Of a stretch of 64,000 nt of DNA, positions 17,284 through 26,849 are shown piece after piece. How positions within the stretch are numbered: the first letter of the stretch is position 1; each line of letters begins with the position of its first letter. A program made the position numbers and the translations under genes. The notes beneath the pieces were generated by a model. That model made no database searches, was not told the DNA's origin, and saw nothing but the letters and a program-made list of their open reading frames with translations. The DNA is from Fictibacillus phosphorivorans (GTDB taxonomy: Bacteria > Bacillota > Bacilli > Bacillales > Fictibacillaceae): NCBI RefSeq assembly GCF_007673525.1, contig NZ_VDZU01000001.1, positions 1,054,001 through 1,118,000 of the forward strand, read 5' to 3'.

Positions 17284-19362
17284 ATGAAAACATCAATAAA
17301 CATTCGGTATGTTCTTTTGATTGCCCTATTGATCGTTCCTATGTTTGCTGGAGTTGGGAAGGCTGAAGGTGTTTCAGCCAAACATAAAAGAAATGAAGGC
17401 TTAATGATCGCTCAAAATATGCCCCAACTAGATAAGGAAATTAACGGGGATACAGTAGATCTAGCAGCATTGTTAACAAGTAAAGATGGAACGTATGTAG
17501 AAGTGACAAAGCATTTAATATGGAAGTCACTGAATAAAAAAGTAGCTTCAGTGAACCATGATGGTCTTGTAAGTTTAAGCGGTAAGAATGGTACAACAAT
17601 GATTATAGTAACAGATGGTAAATCGCTCGACAAAATCGGAATCCGTGTTAAACACGGAAAGGCTGAATTTTTGAAACAAAAAAATCCTAAATATGACGTG
17701 ATCACAAAAGCGATAAAGTCTATGACTGTCAAAGAAAAGATAGGACAAATGTTGATGCCAGATTTCCGTAATTGGAAAGGGCAACCTGTAACGGAAATGA
17801 ACGATGAGATTAGAGAACTTGTAAAAAAATATCACCTTGGTGGCGTTATTCTATTTAGGGAAAATGTAGTAACAACAGAGCAGACAGTAAGGTTAGTAGA
17901 TGAATATAAAAAAGCAAATGAAGATTATGGTTTATTGGTATCAATCGACCAAGAAGGTGGAATTGTGACACGTTTGCAGAGTGGTACCGATTTCCCAGGA
18001 AATATGGCGCTTGGTGCCACAAGATCAACGGAGATGGCGGAATCTGTCGGACATGCTATCGGTTCAGAGCTTCATTCACTAGGAATTAATATGAACTTAG
18101 CACCGGCTTTAGATGTAAATAACAATCCTGACAACCCTGTTATTGGTGTTCGTTCATTTGGTGAAGATCCACAGTTAGTAGCTGATTTAGGAACGGCCTA
18201 TATTAAAGGATTGCAAGATTCAGGTATGGCTGCAACGGCTAAGCACTTCCCAGGTCATGGAGACACAGCAGTAGATTCTCATTTGGGTCTGCCTTCTGTT
18301 CCTCATGAAAAGGAGAGACTCCTAGAAGTTGAGCTATATCCTTTCCAGCAAGCGATCAATAACAATATTGATGCCATATTAACAGCTCACGTTACATTTC
18401 CTAAGATTGATCCAACAACTGTTATTTCTAAAAAAGATGGAACAAAAATCAATCTTCCAGCCACATTGTCCTATGAAGTATTAACGAATTTGGTGCGAAA
18501 AGAAATGGGCTTTAAAGGCGTTATTTCTACAGATGCACTAAATATGAAAGCTATAGTAGATCACTTTGGTCCAGTTGATACTGCTATTCGTGCAGTAAAT
18601 GCTGGAACAGATATCGTACTCATGCCAGTGGGATTAGAAGAAGTCGCAAATGGACTTTATGAGGCAGTGGATAATGGTGAAATTACAGAAAAAAGATTGA
18701 ATCAATCGGTTGAGCGTCTATTGACGTTAAAAGCGCAACGAGGGATTTACAAACAAGTAAGCGAAACCCCAATAGAAGAGAAAATTGGACACGCAGAAGA
18801 AGTTGTTGGCAACCAAGAACATAAGACTTTAGAGAATGAGGTAGCAAAAAAATCAATAACACTTGTAAAGAATGAGAACCTTTTACCTGTTAACAAAAAC
18901 GAAGTCGATTCTGTAGTTGTTATTGGTAATACCTATATCGAAAACCTTCATCAAGCTTTAGCTGCTCACCACTCATCGGTAGAGTTGATCAAAGCAGATA
19001 AACCTTTAAATGCTGAACAACTGCAAAAAGTAAAAGATGCCGATCTTGTTGTGCTAGGAACTCATACGTCTACCGTTTCTGGGCGACTACCGTCTTCTCC
19101 ACAAATGCTGATGGTCAACCAAGTTATTGATGCAGCAGCAGATAAAACAACTGCTGTAGGTATAAGAAATCCATATGACATTATGGCATTTCCTGAAGTT
19201 TCAGCTTATCTTGCACAATACAGCTTCAGAGATGCGAGCTTTAGAGCGGCAGCAGAAACGATTTTTGGAATGAATGATCCTTCAGGCAAGCTGCCAGTTA
19301 CGATCTATGAAGATGGTTTAGAACAGATTCTATATCCGTTTGGTCATGGCGAAAGCTACTAA
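17284..19362 (+). CDS. nagZ: Secreted beta-N-acetylglucosaminidase NagZ (GH3)
   Basis: The 692-residue protein has a signal peptide (to about residue 32), a small domain around residues 60-125 that looks Ig-like (BIG2 type), a GH3 barrel from about 130, and a C-terminal GH3 domain. The NagZ loop KHFPGHGDTAVDSHLGLP (from residue 320) supplies the His-Asp pair and Asp417 in ISTDALNMKAI is the expected nucleophile. It removes GlcNAc from the non-reducing end of peptidoglycan fragments outside the cell. B. subtilis NagZ is about 640 residues, so the extra module is notable. AAGGAGG precedes the ATG. The dre operator, leader hairpin and cre-like site lie upstream; namZ follows after 17 bases. Confidence 0.9.
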   Translation: MKTSINIRYVLLIALLIVPMFAGVGKAEGVSAKHKRNEGLMIAQNMPQLDKEINGDTVDLAALLTSKDGTYVEVTKHLIWKSLNKKVASVNHDGLVSLSGKNGTTMIIVTDGKSLDKIGIRVKHGKAEFLKQKNPKYDVITKAIKSMTVKEKIGQMLMPDFRNWKGQPVTEMNDEIRELVKKYHLGGVILFRENVVTTEQTVRLVDEYKKANEDYGLLVSIDQEGGIVTRLQSGTDFPGNMALGATRSTEMAESVGHAIGSELHSLGINMNLAPALDVNNNPDNPVIGVRSFGEDPQLVADLGTAYIKGLQDSGMAATAKHFPGHGDTAVDSHLGLPSVPHEKERLLEVELYPFQQAINNNIDAILTAHVTFPKIDPTTVISKKDGTKINLPATLSYEVLTNLVRKEMGFKGVISTDALNMKAIVDHFGPVDTAIRAVNAGTDIVLMPVGLEEVANGLYEAVDNGEITEKRLNQSVERLLTLKAQRGIYKQVSETPIEEKIGHAEEVVGNQEHKTLENEVAKKSITLVKNENLLPVNKNEVDSVVVIGNTYIENLHQALAAHHSSVELIKADKPLNAEQLQKVKDADLVVLGTHTSTVSGRLPSSPQMLMVNQVIDAAADKTTAVGIRNPYDIMAFPEVSAYLAQYSFRDASFRAAAETIFGMNDPSGKLPVTIYEDGLEQILYPFGHGESY

Positions 19363-19379
19363 TAGGGGGAGAATAAACA

Positions 19380-20633
19380 ATGAGAAAATGGGGAATTTTT
19401 TTAACGATATTGATGTTGTTTTCTTTTATGTTGCCAGGTGCTCAAGCTTCGAATCAGAATGGTTTTGATCATAAGAAAAGATTTAAGACCGGACTAGAAC
19501 AATTGTTGAATCATGATATGAGGGTGTTAAAGGGTAAAAAGGTAGGGTTAATCACTAACCCGACTGGAGTAGACCGTAACTTGAACAGTATCGTTGATGT
19601 TTTATATAATCATCCAGATGTAGAGCTAAAAGCATTGTATGGACCTGAACACGGAGTAAGAGGAAGTGCTCAAGCTGGGGAATATGTTGAATTCTACAAT
19701 GATCCCAAAACTGGTCTACCAGTCTATAGCTTGTATGGAGCAACGAAAAAGCCAACTCCTGAGATGCTTGAAGGTATTGATGTTTTGGTTTTCGATATAC
19801 AAGATGTAGGTACGCGTTTCTATACGTATATTTACACGATGGCTTATGCGATGGAGGCAGCAAAAGAGAACGGTATACCATTTGTCGTATTGGATCGTCC
19901 GAATCCACTTGGAGGTAATGAAGTAGAAGGGCCAGTATTAGATCCAGCGTATTCTTCCTTTGTCGGTCTTTATCCAATTCCGTTGAGGCATGGAATGACT
20001 GTAGGAGAGTTGGCGAAATTATTTAACAATGAGTTTGATATTGGTGCGGATTTAAAAGTGATAGAGATGAAAGGATGGAAGAGATCCTGGAGTTATGAAG
20101 ATAGTGGACTTGAGTGGGTATTGCCTTCTCCTAACATGCCTACAAAAGATACGGCACTTGTGTATCCTGGAAGTGCGCTGATCGAAGGGACGAATGTTTC
20201 AGAAGGTCGTGGAACGACTAAGCCGTTTGAGTTGATCGGTGCACCTTTTATTAACGGAGATCAATTAGCTGAGAAATTGAACAAGGAAGCTTTGCCTGGT
20301 GTTACATTTAGAGCTGCCTCTTTCATTCCTGCTTCATCTAAGCATGCAGGAAAGCTATCTCATGGAGTAGAGATTCACGTAAAAGATGAAAAGTTATTTC
20401 AACCTGTATTAACTGGAATCACGCTTGTGAAAGCTATTCATGATCTTTATCCGAATGACTTTGCATTCAGAGCAGAAGACAGTAGAGGCATTTCTTTCTT
20501 CGACCTATTAACCGGAAACGGATGGGTTCGAGAGTATATTGAATCAGGGCGTACTGTAGATGAAATCGTTTCTCGATACGATCAAGAACTTCAGGATTTT
20601 AAAGATGTAAGAAAAAAATATTTGTTGTATTAA
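19380..20633 (+). CDS. namZ: Exo-beta-N-acetylmuramidase NamZ (DUF1343)
   Basis: The 417-residue protein has a signal peptide cleaved near AQASN (residue 24) and the DUF1343/YbbC sequence: KVGLITNPTGVDRN, LYGPEHGVRGSAQAG, VFDIQDVGTRFYTYIYTM and VLDRPNPLGGNEVEGP. B. subtilis NamZ cuts MurNAc from the non-reducing end of glycan chains, alternating with NagZ, encoded next to it there too. AGGGGGAGAA precedes the ATG, 17 bases after nagZ. A terminator follows, so nagZ-namZ may form their own transcript. The secreted pair acts on wall fragments. Confidence 0.9.
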   Translation: MRKWGIFLTILMLFSFMLPGAQASNQNGFDHKKRFKTGLEQLLNHDMRVLKGKKVGLITNPTGVDRNLNSIVDVLYNHPDVELKALYGPEHGVRGSAQAGEYVEFYNDPKTGLPVYSLYGATKKPTPEMLEGIDVLVFDIQDVGTRFYTYIYTMAYAMEAAKENGIPFVVLDRPNPLGGNEVEGPVLDPAYSSFVGLYPIPLRHGMTVGELAKLFNNEFDIGADLKVIEMKGWKRSWSYEDSGLEWVLPSPNMPTKDTALVYPGSALIEGTNVSEGRGTTKPFELIGAPFINGDQLAEKLNKEALPGVTFRAASFIPASSKHAGKLSHGVEIHVKDEKLFQPVLTGITLVKAIHDLYPNDFAFRAEDSRGISFFDLLTGNGWVREYIESGRTVDEIVSRYDQELQDFKDVRKKYLLY

Positions 20634-20644
20634 GTGTGAGAACG

Positions 20645-20680
20645 AGCTAAGGCGGTTTCTTAAAGCCTTAGCTTTTTATT
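20645..20680 (+). terminator. Intrinsic terminator after namZ
   Basis: AGCTAAGGC (20645-20653) pairs with GCCTTAGCT (20665-20673), followed by TTTTATTT. Confidence 0.85.
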
Positions 20681-20691
20681 TGAATTTTCTG

Positions 20692-20710
20692 ACTGGTATA
20701 GACAACTAGT
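20692..20710 (+). promoter_or_regulatory. NagR (dre) operator before nagA
   Basis: An exact second copy of the 19-base operator ACTGGTATAGACAACTAGT, 46 bases before nagA. A -35-like TAGACA lies inside it, so binding could block polymerase directly. Confidence 0.85.
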
Positions 20711-20755
20711 CATAAGAGTGGTAGGCTAGGCATAAAGTGATAAAGGGGAGTGGAC

Positions 20756-21943
20756 ATGAAACCTAACATTTTACTTGTTGGAAAATTAATCGACGAAAAA
20801 GGACAGCTCGTTCATAACGGATATTTGTGGATTAAAGACGATAAGATCCATCATGTTGACACAACAGATCCGCTCTCAACGGATGAAGATGTTATTAGGT
20901 ATAACTTACCTAAAGGAAGTATCATCCTCCCTGGCATGATCGATATTCATATTCATGGTGCTGCGGGAGCAGACTTTATGGACGGAACGCAAGAAGCACT
21001 AGAGATTATTGCAAAACATCTCCCAGCAGAAGGAACGACATCCTTTTTAGCAACAACGATGACTGAAGAAACAACTGTTATTCATACAGCACTGAATACT
21101 GCGGCAAACTTCATAAAACGATCTCGAAGTTCAGCTGCTGAAATGCTCGGTATCCACCTGGAGGGGCCATTTATTTCTCCAAAACGAGCAGGTGCACAGC
21201 CTGCGTCTTTTATTCAGGAGCCTGACGTAAACCTATTTGAAAAATTTCAAAAAAGTGCAGAGGATCAAATAAAACTCGTTACGTTAGCACCTGAAAGGGA
21301 TGGTGGACGTGAGCTTACAAAGTACTTATCTTCACAAGGTGTGATCGCTTCGATCGGTCATAGTGATAGTTCTTTTTTAGAAGTAAAAGATGGGATTGAA
21401 GCAGGTATTTCTCACGTCACACACTTATTTAATGGTATGCGTGGGATGCATCATAGAGATCCAGGAGTTGCAGGTGCTGCTCTCTTACAGGATGAATTAA
21501 AGGTTGAGATGATAGTGGACGGCGTTCATGCGAGCGCTGAGATGATTAGACTAGCCTATCATTCTACTGGTTCAGAACGAACTATTTTAATTACGGATTC
21601 GATGAGAGCAAAAGGTCTAGGAGAAGGCACTTATACACTTGGTGGTCAGCAGGTATCTGTAAAAGCTGATGAAGCTAGATTAATTGACGGAACACTAGCA
21701 GGAAGTATCTTGCCGATGAACATCGCTGTAAAAAACATGATGGATTATACGCATTGCTCGTGGTCAGATATTGTGAAAATGACAAGTGAGAATGCTGCAA
21801 AAGAACTGCAGATCTTTGAAAAAAAAGGAAGTCTTTCTGTCGGTAAAGACGCAGATATTACGGTGTTGACTGAGGAATGCGATGTGCTTATGACATTTTG
21901 TCGAGGCGAGCTTGTGTATCATCGAAAGGGGGAACGAGTTTGA
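20756..21943 (+). CDS. nagA: N-acetylglucosamine-6-phosphate deacetylase
   Basis: This 395-residue cytoplasmic amidohydrolase converts GlcNAc-6-phosphate to GlcN-6-phosphate and acetate. Family motifs are clear: metal-site IDIHIHGAAGADFMDG, LEGPFISPKRAGAQ, SIGHSDS, VTHLFNGMRGMHHRDPG and catalytic Asp in ITDSMRAKG. ATG 20756 follows GGGGAG; the GTG at 20750 overlaps that site. Its TGA overlaps the TTG start of nagB, so the two are coupled. Transcription probably starts after the second dre operator. It is the meeting point for sugars delivered by NagP and by MurQ. Confidence 0.94.
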   Translation: MKPNILLVGKLIDEKGQLVHNGYLWIKDDKIHHVDTTDPLSTDEDVIRYNLPKGSIILPGMIDIHIHGAAGADFMDGTQEALEIIAKHLPAEGTTSFLATTMTEETTVIHTALNTAANFIKRSRSSAAEMLGIHLEGPFISPKRAGAQPASFIQEPDVNLFEKFQKSAEDQIKLVTLAPERDGGRELTKYLSSQGVIASIGHSDSSFLEVKDGIEAGISHVTHLFNGMRGMHHRDPGVAGAALLQDELKVEMIVDGVHASAEMIRLAYHSTGSERTILITDSMRAKGLGEGTYTLGGQQVSVKADEARLIDGTLAGSILPMNIAVKNMMDYTHCSWSDIVKMTSENAAKELQIFEKKGSLSVGKDADITVLTEECDVLMTFCRGELVYHRKGERV

Positions 21944-22659
21944 GATTGATCAAGGTTTCCGACGAAGAAGAGCTTAGTAGATTGGCTGCTGAATATGTGT
22001 TTTCGAAAATAAAGAGTTCAGAAAAAATTGTGCTTGGTCTTGCTACAGGGAGGACACCTTTAGGCATGTACCGACACCTTTCAAAATATAGTAAAGAGTA
22101 TAAGCAGTCCTATTCACACGTGCACACTGTTAACCTTGACGAATATGTCGGTTCCAGAGCTTATCATGATTATATGCAACAAAACTTTTTTGACCATATC
22201 GGAATCCATAAGAATCAAACTCATCTCCCAGATGGTATCGCCGTAGACCTTGAGAAAGAATGCAAGCGATATGAAGAAGTGATCATACAACTGGGTGGTA
22301 TCGATCTTCAGGTGCTCGGTATCGGACAGAACGGACATATCGGTTTTAATGAACCTGGTACAGATTTTAGTTCACGCACGCATGTAGTCGAGTTAACAGA
22401 GTCCACATTAAGCGCGAACGCTAAATATTTTACACATGAGAAACAGCCGCGAAGAGCAATTACGATGGGAATTGGCACGATCCTTGAGAGTAATGAAATT
22501 CTGCTTCTTGCTTCTGGTGAAAAAAAAGCGAGAGCATTAAGAGAACTATTCCAAGGTACCATGAATTCTGATATACCTGCGACAGTTCTTAATCATCATC
22601 CTAACGTTACTGTGTTAGCTGACGAAGGTGCAAGGAGTCTTTTAGAAGAGGAGAGTTAA
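21940..22659 (+). CDS. nagB: Glucosamine-6-phosphate deaminase
   Basis: The 239-residue enzyme converts GlcN-6-phosphate to fructose-6-phosphate and ammonia. It shows LGLATGRTPLGMYRHL, TVNLDEYVG (catalytic Asp), LGIGQNGHIGFNEPG (catalytic His) and AITMGIGTIL. TTG 21940, placed after AAAGGGGGAA, overlaps the nagA stop (TTGA); the longer reading frame upstream only reflects nagA sequence. The length agrees with the roughly 240-residue Bacillus NagB, which lacks the allosteric extension of the E. coli enzyme. Confidence 0.93.
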   Translation: MRLIKVSDEEELSRLAAEYVFSKIKSSEKIVLGLATGRTPLGMYRHLSKYSKEYKQSYSHVHTVNLDEYVGSRAYHDYMQQNFFDHIGIHKNQTHLPDGIAVDLEKECKRYEEVIIQLGGIDLQVLGIGQNGHIGFNEPGTDFSSRTHVVELTESTLSANAKYFTHEKQPRRAITMGIGTILESNEILLLASGEKKARALRELFQGTMNSDIPATVLNHHPNVTVLADEGARSLLEEES

Positions 22660-22667
22660 GTATTTTT

Positions 22668-23387
22668 ATGATTGATAAAACATCACCAATGCCACTTTAC
22701 TTTCAGATTGAAGAAGCGATTAAACAAAAGATTGATAAGGGTGAGTGGGAATCTGAAACCATGATACCTTCTGAAAGAGAGTTTGCTGAGAACTATGAAG
22801 TAAGCCGCATGACAGTACGGCAGGCTATCAATAATCTTGTGAATGATGGCTACTTAACCCGCCGAAAAGGGAAAGGAACATTTGTTTCTGCAAAGAAAAT
22901 AGAGCAGAAGCTTCTAGGTCTTACAAGTTTTACAGAAGACATGAAGTCACGAGGCTATAAACCTGCATCTAGACTCATTTCTTTCCAAAAAACAACGGCT
23001 GAAAACAGAGTAGCAAAAGCGCTTGAGATCGGAGAGGATCAAGAAATTTATGAGATTAAACGTGTTCGGCTTGCAAATGACATTCCGATGGCGTTCGAGA
23101 CTACTTATGTTCCCGTTGATCTTCTTGAATTAAACGAATCACACATAAAACAAGGGTCTTTGTATTCTGAAGTTGAGAATGCAGGCTTTGTTATAGATTA
23201 TGCGACACAAAGTTTAGAAGCGTCCATTTCGCGTGAAGCAGAAAGCGAGATACTTGAGATTACAAAAGGTGCAGCAGTCCTTCTTATTAAAAGACAAACC
23301 TATTTAACAACAGGAAGGCCACTTGAACTTGTTCAGTCGGTGTATCGAGGCGATCGCTACAAATTTATGATCGATATGAAACGCTGA
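22668..23387 (+). CDS. nagR: GntR/UTRA transcriptional repressor NagR (YvoA type)
   Basis: The 239-residue regulator has an N-terminal GntR winged helix (MIPSEREFAENYEVSRMTVRQAINNLVNDG, about residues 25-55) and a C-terminal UTRA effector domain (about 90-235). The order nagA-nagB-nagR is that of B. subtilis nagA-nagB-yvoA. It most likely binds both dre operators and so controls the whole peptidoglycan-sugar cluster, released by GlcNAc-6-phosphate or GlcN-6-phosphate. No MurR-type (RpiR/SIS) regulator is encoded in the window, so NagR may be the only specific one. The ribosome site GAGGAG is rather far (about 14 bases) from the ATG. Confidence 0.9.
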   Translation: MIDKTSPMPLYFQIEEAIKQKIDKGEWESETMIPSEREFAENYEVSRMTVRQAINNLVNDGYLTRRKGKGTFVSAKKIEQKLLGLTSFTEDMKSRGYKPASRLISFQKTTAENRVAKALEIGEDQEIYEIKRVRLANDIPMAFETTYVPVDLLELNESHIKQGSLYSEVENAGFVIDYATQSLEASISREAESEILEITKGAAVLLIKRQTYLTTGRPLELVQSVYRGDRYKFMIDMKR

Positions 23388-23404
23388 TCATAAGCGTTTT
23401 ATAT
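23379..23404 (+). terminator. Weak terminator overlapping the nagR stop
   Basis: AAACGCT (23379-23385) pairs with AGCGTTT (23393-23399) before TTATAT. The short stem suggests only partial termination before murP. Confidence 0.4.
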
Positions 23405-23408
23405 AAAA

Positions 23409-23423
23409 ATGAAAGCGTTTACT
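23409..23423 (+). promoter_or_regulatory. cre site before murP
   Basis: ATGAAAGCGTTTACT fits the cre consensus fully and lies 17 bases before the murP ATG, so CcpA would repress murP and following genes on preferred sugars. Confidence 0.7.
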
Positions 23424-23439
23424 AAAAGGGGGAAGAAGC

Positions 23440-24813
23440 ATGGGGAAAGAGCAGCAAATGGCTCATGGTATCATCGAAAAACTTGGAGGTTCTTCAAACA
23501 TCCAATCGTTGATGCACTGTATGACTAGAATTCGGGTTAATCTACACGATCCGTCAAAGGCGGATCTCAAAGGTCTTAAAGAAGTAGATGGTGTGTTGGG
23601 AGTCGTTGAAGATGATACACTGCAGATCATTGTCGGACCTGGCATTGTCAATCGCGTAACTCTTGCGATGAGTGAAGAGACAGGTATGAACATTCAATCT
23701 CTTGATGAGACGGACCCAATGGACCTTGAACAGATGGCAAGAATGAATAAGGATGCCATCAACAAAAAGAATGCAACTCCTTTTAAACAGTTTTTACGCA
23801 AGATCGCTAGCATCTTTATACCGCTGATTCCTGCAATCGTGGCGTCTGGTTTGATTGCTGGAATGTCAAACGTAGCTGTAAGAATGGGTGCTGACCCAGA
23901 ATCTTCAATTATGCAGATGCTTAGCTTAATTGGATGGGGTGTTTTTAGTTATCTAGCTGTATTCGTAGGTATCAATACTGCCAAGGAATTTGGTGGAACC
24001 CCAGCATTGGGTGGTGCAGCAGGTATCTTACTGATTAACCCGGGCCTTGCGAATATTACCCTCTTTGGAGATCCACTTGTAGTAGGACGTGGTGGATTGA
24101 TTGGTGTAATGCTTGCCGCGGTTTTAATCGCCTTTTTGGAAAAACGTATTAGAAAATTTGTACACCCTTCAATTGATATTATAGTTACGCCAACATTAGC
24201 ATTATTAATTACAGGTTTTGCTACGCTATTTGTTCTTCAGCCAGTAGGCGGGTTTTTGTCGGATTTAATTACTAAAGGATTGTTGAATTTAATTGATATT
24301 GGCGGTATTTTCTCTGGACTTATCTTAGCAGGAACATTCCTACCGTTGGTTGTAACAGGATTGCATCAAGGGTTAACTCCAGTACACATGGAGCTAATTA
24401 ACACGATCGGTGATGATCCGTTATTACCGATTCTAGCAATGGGTGGAGCAGGGCAAGTTGGTGCTGCCTTTGCAATCTACTTTAAGACAAAGAACCAGCG
24501 TCTTCGTAAAGTTATTAAAGGTGGATTACCTGTAGGTATGCTTGGAATTGGTGAACCGCTAATCTTTGGTGTTACCCTTCCGCTCGGGCGACCTTTCTTG
24601 ACAGCATGTCTAGGAGCTGCAGTTGGTGGAGCGTTCCAAGCATTCTATGAAGTTGCTACGATTGCCATCGGTGTGTCAGGGATTCCACTCGTGTTTCTTG
24701 TAAACGCAAATGAAATGGTCCTCTATCTAGTAGGTTTAGTAATTGCTTATTTCTTCGGATTCTTATTCACATGGACGTTTGGATTTAAAGAGAGTATGGC
24801 AAAAGACATCTAA
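23440..24813 (+). CDS. murP: N-acetylmuramic acid-specific PTS enzyme IIBC
   Basis: The 457-residue protein has a glucose-family IIB domain (residues 1-90, phospho-Cys27 in MHCMTRIRVNL) followed by a IIC membrane domain with about ten spans (GGTPALGGAAGILL, GLHQGLTPVHMEL and GIGEPLIFGVTLPLGRP). IIB-IIC order and the neighbours murQ and mupG point to MurNAc, or MurNAc-GlcNAc, uptake and 6-phosphorylation. No IIA domain is present, so a general glucose-type IIA must serve it. GGGGGAAG precedes the ATG and a full cre site lies just upstream. A sucrose- or trehalose-type EIIBC is the alternative on sequence alone. Confidence 0.88.
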   Translation: MGKEQQMAHGIIEKLGGSSNIQSLMHCMTRIRVNLHDPSKADLKGLKEVDGVLGVVEDDTLQIIVGPGIVNRVTLAMSEETGMNIQSLDETDPMDLEQMARMNKDAINKKNATPFKQFLRKIASIFIPLIPAIVASGLIAGMSNVAVRMGADPESSIMQMLSLIGWGVFSYLAVFVGINTAKEFGGTPALGGAAGILLINPGLANITLFGDPLVVGRGGLIGVMLAAVLIAFLEKRIRKFVHPSIDIIVTPTLALLITGFATLFVLQPVGGFLSDLITKGLLNLIDIGGIFSGLILAGTFLPLVVTGLHQGLTPVHMELINTIGDDPLLPILAMGGAGQVGAAFAIYFKTKNQRLRKVIKGGLPVGMLGIGEPLIFGVTLPLGRPFLTACLGAAVGGAFQAFYEVATIAIGVSGIPLVFLVNANEMVLYLVGLVIAYFFGFLFTWTFGFKESMAKDI

Positions 24814-24833
24814 CGAATTTAGGAGTGAACGGT

Positions 24834-25892
24834 TTGTGTTATGGGATTTCAATCTATCTGAGTGAATCAGACACTTTTAATAAAAACTGGATGGAGAAAG
24901 CCGCTAAGAGCGGATTTCAATACATCTTTACTTCTCTTCATATACCTGAAGAGAAGGACGTGGATTACGTTAAGCAAGTTAAATGGTTAGGAAATACCGC
25001 TCAAGAGTTTCATATGGAAGTAATGGCAGATGTTTCACCAGCTTCTCTAGAGCGGTTGGGTTTATCATTCTCTGAACTGCCTTCCTTAAAAGAATGGGGC
25101 ATTTCGGGCATCAGGATGGATTATGGGTTTACGGCCAAGCAGATCGCTTGGCTGTCTCACCATCTTAAAATTGGTTTAAACGCAAGTACCATTGATGAAG
25201 AACAGCTTAAGAAGTTGATGGATGAGGGACTTCAACCGAATCAAACAGAGGCTTGGCACAACTTTTATCCAAAGCCGTTTACCGGCATATCAAAGCAATC
25301 TCTTTATGAGAGAAATGTTCTGTTTCATCGGTATGGAATTAAAACGATGGCATTTATTCAAGGTGATGAACAATTACGCGGCCCTCTTCATTTAGGACTT
25401 CCTACAATTGAGAATCACAGACATGTTTCTCCGGCACTTGCTGCATTGGAACTTCAAGAAATGAATACGGACAAAATCTGTGTAGGAGATTTAAACCTGA
25501 CGAACAAAACTTTACAAGAACTAAAGTATTTAATGGAAGGTACAGTCCCTCTTTATGTTGACTTTAACAAAGGATATGAGACATTCAACAACATGGTTCA
25601 TTCAAATAGAATGGATGCTGCAGAATATGTGATCCGGTCCGTTGAGTCACGACATCAGCCTTCTCATTTTCAACAGGAAGCTCATGGGTTAGAGGTATTT
25701 AATGAAGGAACAATAACGGTTGAAAACGAGTTATATGGCAGATATGCGGGTGAACTTCAGATTTGTTTAAAAGATATACCGGCTGATGCAAAAACGAATG
25801 TAGCAGGTCAGATCAAAAAAGAGAGCTTGTCACTGTTGAAGAAAGTTGGATGTGGCAAAAGATTTGTGCTGTTGAATTCAGAAGTGAAATAA
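24834..25892 (+). CDS. mupG: 6-phospho-N-acetylmuramidase MupG (DUF871)
   Basis: The 352-residue protein begins CYGISIYL and carries the DUF871 sequence: MADVSPASLERLG, GISGIRMDYGF, NASTIDEEQL and AWHNFYPKPFTGIS. The characterised S. aureus member, MupG, hydrolyses MurNAc-6-phosphate-GlcNAc inside the cell after MurP import, and is encoded with murQ and murP there as well. TTG 24834 lies eight bases after AGGAG; the GTG at 24825 overlaps that site. Its presence implies that disaccharide as well as free MurNAc is taken up. It has a TIM barrel plus a small C-terminal domain from about residue 240. Confidence 0.88.
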   Translation: MCYGISIYLSESDTFNKNWMEKAAKSGFQYIFTSLHIPEEKDVDYVKQVKWLGNTAQEFHMEVMADVSPASLERLGLSFSELPSLKEWGISGIRMDYGFTAKQIAWLSHHLKIGLNASTIDEEQLKKLMDEGLQPNQTEAWHNFYPKPFTGISKQSLYERNVLFHRYGIKTMAFIQGDEQLRGPLHLGLPTIENHRHVSPALAALELQEMNTDKICVGDLNLTNKTLQELKYLMEGTVPLYVDFNKGYETFNNMVHSNRMDAAEYVIRSVESRHQPSHFQQEAHGLEVFNEGTITVENELYGRYAGELQICLKDIPADAKTNVAGQIKKESLSLLKKVGCGKRFVLLNSEVK

Positions 25893-25929
25893 AAATTTGT
25901 TAACTATTAACCACTTAAAGGAGATCAAG

Positions 25930-26835
25930 ATGGACTTAACCAAATTGGCTACAGAAAAAAGAAATCCTGACACGTTAACTATTGATGAACTTACAACTTT
26001 AGAAGTGATCCAAAAAATACACGAAGCCGATCTGGGAGTAGCCAGTTGTATTACTCCTGTTTTAAAAGAAATCAGTTCTGTCGTTGAAAAGGTAGTTACA
26101 GCTTTTGAAAATGAAGGTCGATTGATCTATATTGGTGCTGGAACAAGTGGACGGTTAGGCGTTTTGGATGCATCAGAGTGCCCTCCCACATACGGCACAG
26201 ATCCAAGTTTAGTAGTTGGGGTCATTGCAGGCGGGGATTATGCCCTTCAGCATGCAATTGAGGGAGCGGAAGATGATGCAGAGCTAGGTGAATCCGATCT
26301 TAAAGCTTTAAAAATAACTGAACGAGATGTTGTTGTTGCTATTGCGGCTTCTGGCAGAACGCCATATTGCTTAGGTGCGATGAAATACGCAAAAACAAAA
26401 GGGGCATTAACAGCAGCTCTTGTGTGTTCTTTAGATTCACCGATGGAGAAGCTTGCGGATATTAGCATTCCTGTTGTTACGGGGCCAGAAGTGGTCACTG
26501 GCTCAACTAGAATGAAAGCCGGTACTGCTCAAAAACTTGTATTGAACATGATCAGTACAGCCAGCATGGTGAGATGGGGTAAGGTGTACAGCAATCTCAT
26601 GGTCGATGTTCAACCAACAAATGAGAAATTAGTTCAGCGTGCCAAAAATATTATTATAGAAGCTTCTGGTGCAACAGAGGAAGAAGCGGAAATGGCTTTG
26701 CAAGAACAAGGCGGCAATACAAAGGCTGCGATTTTTCAGCTTGTTACAGGTGTCGCTCCAAACGAAGCAAAATTGCAACTAGATCAGCATAATGGAAAGT
26801 TAAAAGAAGCGATACGTAATTTCACTCAAAAGTGA
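25930..26835 (+). CDS. murQ: N-acetylmuramic acid 6-phosphate etherase
   Basis: The 301-residue SIS-domain lyase removes D-lactate from MurNAc-6-phosphate to give GlcNAc-6-phosphate. Seen: LATEKRNPDT at the start, RLIYIGAGTSGRLGVLDASECPPTYG with the catalytic Glu, VAIAASGRTPYCLGAMKYAK, and GPEVVTGSTRMKAGTAQKLVLNMIS. ATG 25930 follows AAAGGAGATC. The product enters the NagA-NagB pathway encoded upstream. Length and sequence are fully typical. Confidence 0.95.
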   Translation: MDLTKLATEKRNPDTLTIDELTTLEVIQKIHEADLGVASCITPVLKEISSVVEKVVTAFENEGRLIYIGAGTSGRLGVLDASECPPTYGTDPSLVVGVIAGGDYALQHAIEGAEDDAELGESDLKALKITERDVVVAIAASGRTPYCLGAMKYAKTKGALTAALVCSLDSPMEKLADISIPVVTGPEVVTGSTRMKAGTAQKLVLNMISTASMVRWGKVYSNLMVDVQPTNEKLVQRAKNIIIEASGATEEEAEMALQEQGGNTKAAIFQLVTGVAPNEAKLQLDQHNGKLKEAIRNFTQK

Positions 26836-26849
26836 GAGGGGTAGGTACT

